Shown one piece after another: positions 51,384 to 54,653 of a stretch of 54,653 nt of DNA. Each line of letters starts with the position of its first letter. The stretch's first letter is position 1. This DNA is from a virus. A program made the translations under genes and the position numbers. The DNA is taken from positions 1-54,653 of the IMG/VR virus record IMGVR_UViG_3300043446_003430. One strand, 5' to 3'. Below the pieces are notes generated by a model, which saw nothing but the letters and a program-made list of their open reading frames with translations, was not told the DNA's origin and did not search any database.

Positions 51384-52754
51384 TTACCACTTGCGGCAGG
51401 ACCAATAACGGGCAGATGTTCTTGGACCAGGATTTGAACAACGATGGCGTGCTCTAAAGCTCTTGCGGCGCTTTGGATTGCTCTTCTTTATGCGCATCTT
51501 TTTGTCACCGAAGTTAACCTTTTTTACATTACCGGTCTTTGGGTTTTTGACATATACCTTGAACTTCTTGACATCGCCACGCATCGGTTTGCCGAGCGGA
51601 ACTTTGCGACCGCGATATTCAGCTTCTTCGAGAGGAGCATCTGCATTCATGTCTCCATAAATTTCATAAAACTCATCACCTTCACAAGTATGCTCATCAC
51701 CTTCTGGGATCATATCCCAATTTGTTTTGCGATAGCATTCTTCCCAAGCTTCGTTGGTTCCTTCTTCCATGACGGATTCATAACATTCCCAGCATTCATC
51801 AACGTCTTCGTGCAGTTGACCTGTCCACGATCTCAATGTCTTGATGACATCTCGTTTGCTTAGATTTTCTTTTTCCACATTTTCGCCATTACGCAGTGAC
51901 ATTCTCAAATTGAATTTATCCAGAGTTTCATCCTTGGCGGTGATATATGCATCGGTAACATCAGACACTCCATTGGTATTTAAAATGAACTGAACTCTTC
52001 CGTTAATTGAACTCACCTCAACGTCTGCGATATTTCTGCCGCCAATATCCATGACTTTTCTTAGAGCAGAACGCATTTGTTGGACGATATAGTCTTTTCC
52101 GCTCGTGGCATATTCTTCTTCTACCATTTCGCGTATCAGTTTTCTTAGTTGTTCTTCTTTCATAAGTTGTTCTTCAGTTTTTTTGCGACCTTGGCAATGT
52201 GCTCTTTGACTAAATCCTTTTGGATGACTGCAATCAATGCTGCGTTTGTATTTCTCGCTCCATTTTTCATCCAGTTCCTGTGTTGCTTCTTCAACACCTT
52301 CCGATTTGCTTCCCCATTTACCTTTGCTCTTACGGCACTTTACCAATGCACCGGAAGCATATGCACTTGGCCACACCTTGTAACGAGCCTTGACCTTGTA
52401 ATAGCAAGCGTCTTTCTTTTCGTTCATCAGTGCCTCAGAAACTAGTTCTCCGCCACAAATTGGGCATATATGATTTTCCATAATAGTTTCCTCAGTTTTT
52501 ACATTCTTTGCTTTGCCACTTCTGTCTGGATTTGGATCTTCACGGCGTTTTCTGCGTGCAGCAGTTGCTCTTGCTTTCTTGCCCATTGCTTGTGCCGACT
52601 TTAATGGACGACACTTTGGCTTACCTTCGCTTGACTTTTCTCGTGCACATTGTCCACGAATTTTACCATCTGGACCAAAACGAACCCACTTCTCCTTGAA
52701 CCATTTGTGGAGATTTTCTTCTATCTCGTGGATTTGTTTTTCTATATTATCCAT
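51384..52754 (-). CDS. Modular basic protein, candidate processed precursor of head peptides
   Basis: A 456-aa mosaic. Module 1 (~20-75): RFGPDGKIRGQC, Cys/Lys/Arg-rich. Module 2 (~97-150): C97-x2-C100, then CYYKVKARYKVWPSAYASG and KCRKSKGKWG. Module 3 (~164-192): KYKRSIDCSHPKGFSQRAHC. Module 4 begins at 198 with an internal copy of the tag, MKEEQLRKLIREMVEEEY. Module 5 (378-456) is strongly basic and ends RYWSCRKW. Candidate (I/L)xE sites at IHE10, LDE163, IRE209, LHE315 and LEE377 fall largely between modules. I infer a precursor cut by the prohead protease into DNA-binding peptides. Confidence 0.7.
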   Translation of the reverse strand: MDNIEKQIHEIEENLHKWFKEKWVRFGPDGKIRGQCAREKSSEGKPKCRPLKSAQAMGKKARATAARRKRREDPNPDRSGKAKNVKTEETIMENHICPICGGELVSEALMNEKKDACYYKVKARYKVWPSAYASGALVKCRKSKGKWGSKSEGVEEATQELDEKWSEKYKRSIDCSHPKGFSQRAHCQGRKKTEEQLMKEEQLRKLIREMVEEEYATSGKDYIVQQMRSALRKVMDIGGRNIADVEVSSINGRVQFILNTNGVSDVTDAYITAKDETLDKFNLRMSLRNGENVEKENLSKRDVIKTLRSWTGQLHEDVDECWECYESVMEEGTNEAWEECYRKTNWDMIPEGDEHTCEGDEFYEIYGDMNADAPLEEAEYRGRKVPLGKPMRGDVKKFKVYVKNPKTGNVKKVNFGDKKMRIKKSNPKRRKSFRARHRCSNPGPRTSARYWSCRKW

Positions 52755-53065
52755 TATGCTTTGTCCTGTATAGCTTGTTGTTTACGAATAATATCAGCTT
52801 GTTGCTTTTGCAGCTTGGCCTTCATGCGCTCTGCTCTTTGTATCTTTGGCTGAATGGTCTGTTGCAGTTTGGCAACTTCACCTTCTATCTTTTTAATGTT
52901 GGTGGTAAGCTTGTCACTTTGAGATTTAAGATTGGCCAATTCTTTTTTATCTGCATCGCTTAAACCTGTTTCGGCTGCGGAACTATCTGTGACATCTCCG
53001 TCAACTTCGCTGAGTTTTCTGCGAACAATTTCCTGAATGACGCCTTTTAATTGAGAACGTGTCAT
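52754..53065 (-). CDS. Tagged coiled-coil protein, 103 aa
   Basis: Starts MTRSQLKGVIQEIVRRKLSE, a variant of the shared tag with I10-Q-E12 and a second L-S-E. After a short acidic linker, residues ~38-103 form one long coiled coil (KKELANLKSQSDKLTTNIKK). It overlaps its upstream neighbour by ATGA and its downstream neighbour by one base (TAATG). Possibly a scaffold-like or internal head component. Confidence 0.7.
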   Translation of the reverse strand: MTRSQLKGVIQEIVRRKLSEVDGDVTDSSAAETGLSDADKKELANLKSQSDKLTTNIKKIEGEVAKLQQTIQPKIQRAERMKAKLQKQQADIIRKQQAIQDKA

Positions 53066-53466
53066 TTGCCGTGCATCTTTAGGATTTTTTCGGCAGCGTC
53101 TTTGGCTTGCTTGGCAAGTTCAACTTCACGCTTTTCTTCTGGATTGCTCATATCAGTTTCATCGTGTTCTGCATTCTGCTCTTTGGAAATTTCCTGAACT
53201 GATTCAGTTTCCCAAGCTGTCCACATTTCGTTGACTTTCTTGTGTCCCTTTTCTTTTTCATAAAAGATCTTCCACATCGTGGCATATGCCTTTTCTTCTT
53301 CGCCTTTATACTGATTCAGTATTTTATCGTGCAGCTTCTTTGGGAAGTTTGGTGGAGTCTTTTCATCCAGTCTGCTTTCGTCCGCCACACCAAGTGGTGC
53401 AAAATCGTCTTTCATGACTTCTTCTACTACTTCACGAATAATTTGTTTGAGTTCAGAGCGTTTCAT
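53062..53466 (-). CDS. Tagged internal protein with KAYATMW domain, 134 aa
   Basis: The tag MKRSELKQIIREVVEEV (I10-R-E12) is followed by L-D-E (another possible site) and the domain KTPPNFPKKLHDKILNQY, then EEKAYATMWKIFYEKEKG. Proteins with the P-x-F-P...K-I-L-x-x-Y...K-A-Y-A-T-x-W pattern occur in many large phages, with unknown function. The C-terminal part is a charged helix. First gene of the tagged operon, following a TATTTATA element; AGGAA before the ATG is a weak SD. Confidence 0.7.
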   Translation of the reverse strand: MKRSELKQIIREVVEEVMKDDFAPLGVADESRLDEKTPPNFPKKLHDKILNQYKGEEEKAYATMWKIFYEKEKGHKKVNEMWTAWETESVQEISKEQNAEHDETDMSNPEEKREVELAKQAKDAAEKILKMHGK

Positions 53467-53494
53467 ATATTAAGTTCCTTGTTTATAGAGTATA

Positions 53495-53502
53495 TATAAA
53501 TA
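53495..53502 (-). promoter_or_regulatory. TATTTATA element before the tagged operon
   Basis: TATTTATA on the coding strand, about 28 bases before the ATG at 53466. This is a reasonable distance for a promoter -10 element of a structural operon. Confidence 0.45.
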
Positions 53503-53596
53503 TTAACTATACTGTTAAAAATTATATTTAAGTTGTGTTTGTCTCAGGTAATACCCGGGGTTATAGGGGGTAGATGAATATTTGTCAAGATAAAAT

Positions 53597-53629
53597 AAAA
53601 AACCCCCACTTTTTATGGCGGGGGTTTTT
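53597..53629 (-). terminator. Intrinsic terminator after the tail tube gene
   Basis: aaaaaccccc pairs with gggggttttt around a 13-base loop, with T residues after the stem on the minus strand. It lies 18 bases after the tail tube stop and separates that gene from the tagged operon. Confidence 0.85.
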
Positions 53630-53647
53630 GTTGAGTTTATAGGTGTA

Positions 53648-54142
53648 TCAGAACTGTAGAATTGCGTAATCGTATGTCAACGTGACGTTGATCAGCAGTG
53701 CTTCCTGAGAAGCCCAATCAAGGCCAGAGCCGTTGAAATCGACTGTTGAAGGAAATGCTCCTTTGATGTCCCACTTTTCAACGATGTCACCAACAGGTCC
53801 AAGAACTTGGATCTGAACGTCCTTCTTGTACATATCGGCATATCCGTTACGACCGGTCACGGATTCGTGAGCAAGACGTACCCATTCCATGCAAGCTTGT
53901 GCAGCAGAAGGAACGATTGGGTCATAAAGAGTGATAGCAATATCTGCCCATTCGCTCTTACCCTTGAGCTTGCGCTTTAGGTTGATGTGATCCATAACGA
54001 TAGTTCCGTTTGTGATGCTTGGGCGAGCGGCTGCTTTGATGAGATAAGCAGGAATTCCATCAATGTTCATGATGAAACGGTTCTGCACCTTGGGCTCGAA
54101 TGCAGTAAAAAATATCTGGTTTTGGTCGAGTAGTTCTGCCAT
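53648..54142 (-). CDS. 19: Tail tube protein (gp19-like)
   Basis: A 164-aa protein matching T4 gp19 (163 aa) in length and pattern: an N-terminal FEPKVQNRFIMNIDGIPAYLIK, central LKRKLKGKSEWADIAITLYD and QACMEWVRLAHE, and C-terminal LDWASQEALLINVTLTYDYAIL. It polymerises into the inner tube of the contractile tail. It forms a single-gene unit: a TATTTATA element upstream and a strong terminator downstream, as expected for an abundant structural protein. Confidence 0.92.
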   Translation of the reverse strand: MAELLDQNQIFFTAFEPKVQNRFIMNIDGIPAYLIKAAARPSITNGTIVMDHINLKRKLKGKSEWADIAITLYDPIVPSAAQACMEWVRLAHESVTGRNGYADMYKKDVQIQVLGPVGDIVEKWDIKGAFPSTVDFNGSGLDWASQEALLINVTLTYDYAILQF

Positions 54143-54175
54143 AGTATTGTTAGGTTAATTGTTCTTTTTCTTAGT

Positions 54176-54183
54176 TATAAATA
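54176..54183 (-). promoter_or_regulatory. TATTTATA element before the tail tube gene
   Basis: TATTTATA on the coding strand, 33 bases before the ATG at 54142. Its spacing is the most promoter-like of the set. Confidence 0.5.
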
Positions 54184-54272
54184 TATCCAAAAATATAAAA
54201 TACCGCATTTTTTGACACTTTTTTTTAAACCTTCCACGAGTGATATGCCATACTTTTTATATACAATAAATA

Positions 54273-54302
54273 TTGACATTTTCAAAAAAATTTGAATACT
54301 AT
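54273..54302 (+). promoter_or_regulatory. Sigma70-like promoter of the right-end gene
   Basis: TTGACA at 54273-54278, an 18-base spacer and TACTAT at 54297-54302, 9 bases before the ATG at 54312. Confidence 0.5.
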
Positions 54303-54311
54303 ACACCAATT

Positions 54312-54653
54312 ATGAAACTACGATTCATGCACGGTGAGAGTTATGTCACATTCTGCGGTAAAGGGGAATATGTGATTGATACAAGCAAGTTCCCTGAACT
54401 TGACGGTAAGAATGAAGATGAAGTTGTGGAATGGCTATACAACAACCAAGAAAGCGTAGCGGTCAATCCAGACTATATAGACGATGATCCCAATAAGCAC
54501 TCATACAACGATTATGACAAAGCGTATGAAATTGTTCCGTTGGAAGAGGATGACGATGAATCTCCATCACTATATGATTATACCAGCGACTCTTCTGTGG
54601 TTTGGGACAAGATCAAAAACGAAGAAGATTACTTCAGACTGCTATATGATATT
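54312..54653 (+). CDS. Hypothetical acidic protein (C-terminus beyond window)
   Basis: An open frame of 114 codons from ATG at 54312 runs off the right edge. The translation begins MKLRFMHGESYVTFCGKGEY, followed by a very acidic stretch with many Asp, Glu and Tyr (YNDYDKAYEIVPLEEDDDE). I do not recognise it. It is read divergently from the tail tube gene and has a sigma70-like promoter, so it is probably early. Acidic small phage proteins often mimic DNA or bind host factors, but nothing here proves that. Confidence 0.65.
   Translation, partial: MKLRFMHGESYVTFCGKGEYVIDTSKFPELDGKNEDEVVEWLYNNQESVAVNPDYIDDDPNKHSYNDYDKAYEIVPLEEDDDESPSLYDYTSDSSVVWDKIKNEEDYFRLLYDI

Noticed and set aside
53520-53595. 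Possible attachment or origin site around the GC-rich patch cccggggttataggggg
   Set aside because: It is a short isolated patch without repeats, integrase gene or clear inverted structure.
37408-54183. T4 late promoters TATAAATA firing on the plus strand
   Set aside because: In that orientation they would run antisense away from the genes they sit before, at nearly every site; coding-strand TATTTATA is the simpler reading.
1-54653. tRNA genes
   Set aside because: I scanned the gaps between genes by eye for cloverleaf-like segments and a GTTCRANYC-type arm and saw none; gaps are short and AT-rich.

Overview
This window looks like part of the genome of a large T4-like (myovirus-type) tailed phage. 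It carries a recognisable T4-style replisome: family B DNA polymerase gp43, sliding clamp gp45, clamp-loader ATPase gp44, DnaB-like helicase gp41, FEN-type RNase H, RecA/UvsX recombinase and gp32-like SSB. It also carries class I ribonucleotide reductase, rIIA/rIIB-like genes, a gp19-like tail tube, a tape measure and baseplate genes. Nearly all genes lie on the minus strand, are tightly packed, and often overlap as ATGA. No sheath, capsid, portal, terminase or tRNA gene is visible. The host cannot be read from the sequence. Most starts I inspected lack a Shine-Dalgarno sequence (nrdB is an exception).

Layout from left to right. (1) 1-1.6 kb: an overlapping csgF-csgG-curlin-like operon, i.e. 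parts of a curli (amyloid fibre) secretion route. (2) 1.6-10.8 kb: RNA ligase, a 2H phosphoesterase and a kinase-only polynucleotide kinase, interleaved with clamp loader, clamp and DNA polymerase; two plus-strand genes (a GT9-like glycosyltransferase and a 527-aa protein) interrupt it. (3) 10.8-17.4 kb: a glycosyltransferase/methyltransferase cluster ending in a mucin-like Thr-Pro protein. (4) 17.4-25.1 kb: small unknown genes, rIIB-like, rIIA-like, a VWA/HExxH protein and a MoxR ATPase. (5) 25.1-34.6 kb: one isolated late-type gene, then nrdA, nrdB, helicase, RNase H, a leucine-rich-repeat protein, RecA and SSB. (6) 34.6-38.9 kb: presumed internal-head proteins and a small family A DNA polymerase. 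(7) 38.9-49.2 kb: baseplate, tape measure and two gp26/gp51-like hub proteins. (8) 49.2-54.1 kb: a spanin-like lipoprotein, a run of proteins with a shared N-terminal tag, and the tail tube. (9) 54.3 kb onward: a truncated plus-strand gene.

Two regulatory patterns can be read by eye. Replication, recombination and rII genes tend to be preceded by sigma70-like TTGAC(A/T/G)-16/18-TAnnnT sequences. Several structural or presumed internal-head units are preceded by TATTTATA on their coding strand.

The most notable systems are the phage curli-type operon; a dispersed RNA repair set matching the three activities of fungal tRNA ligase; a family of proteins sharing a short N-terminal helix with an (I/L)xE site, resembling T4 capsid-targeting sequences; a glycosyltransferase battery beside a mucin-like protein; and a second, family A polymerase. 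All functional statements are inferences from sequence reading alone.
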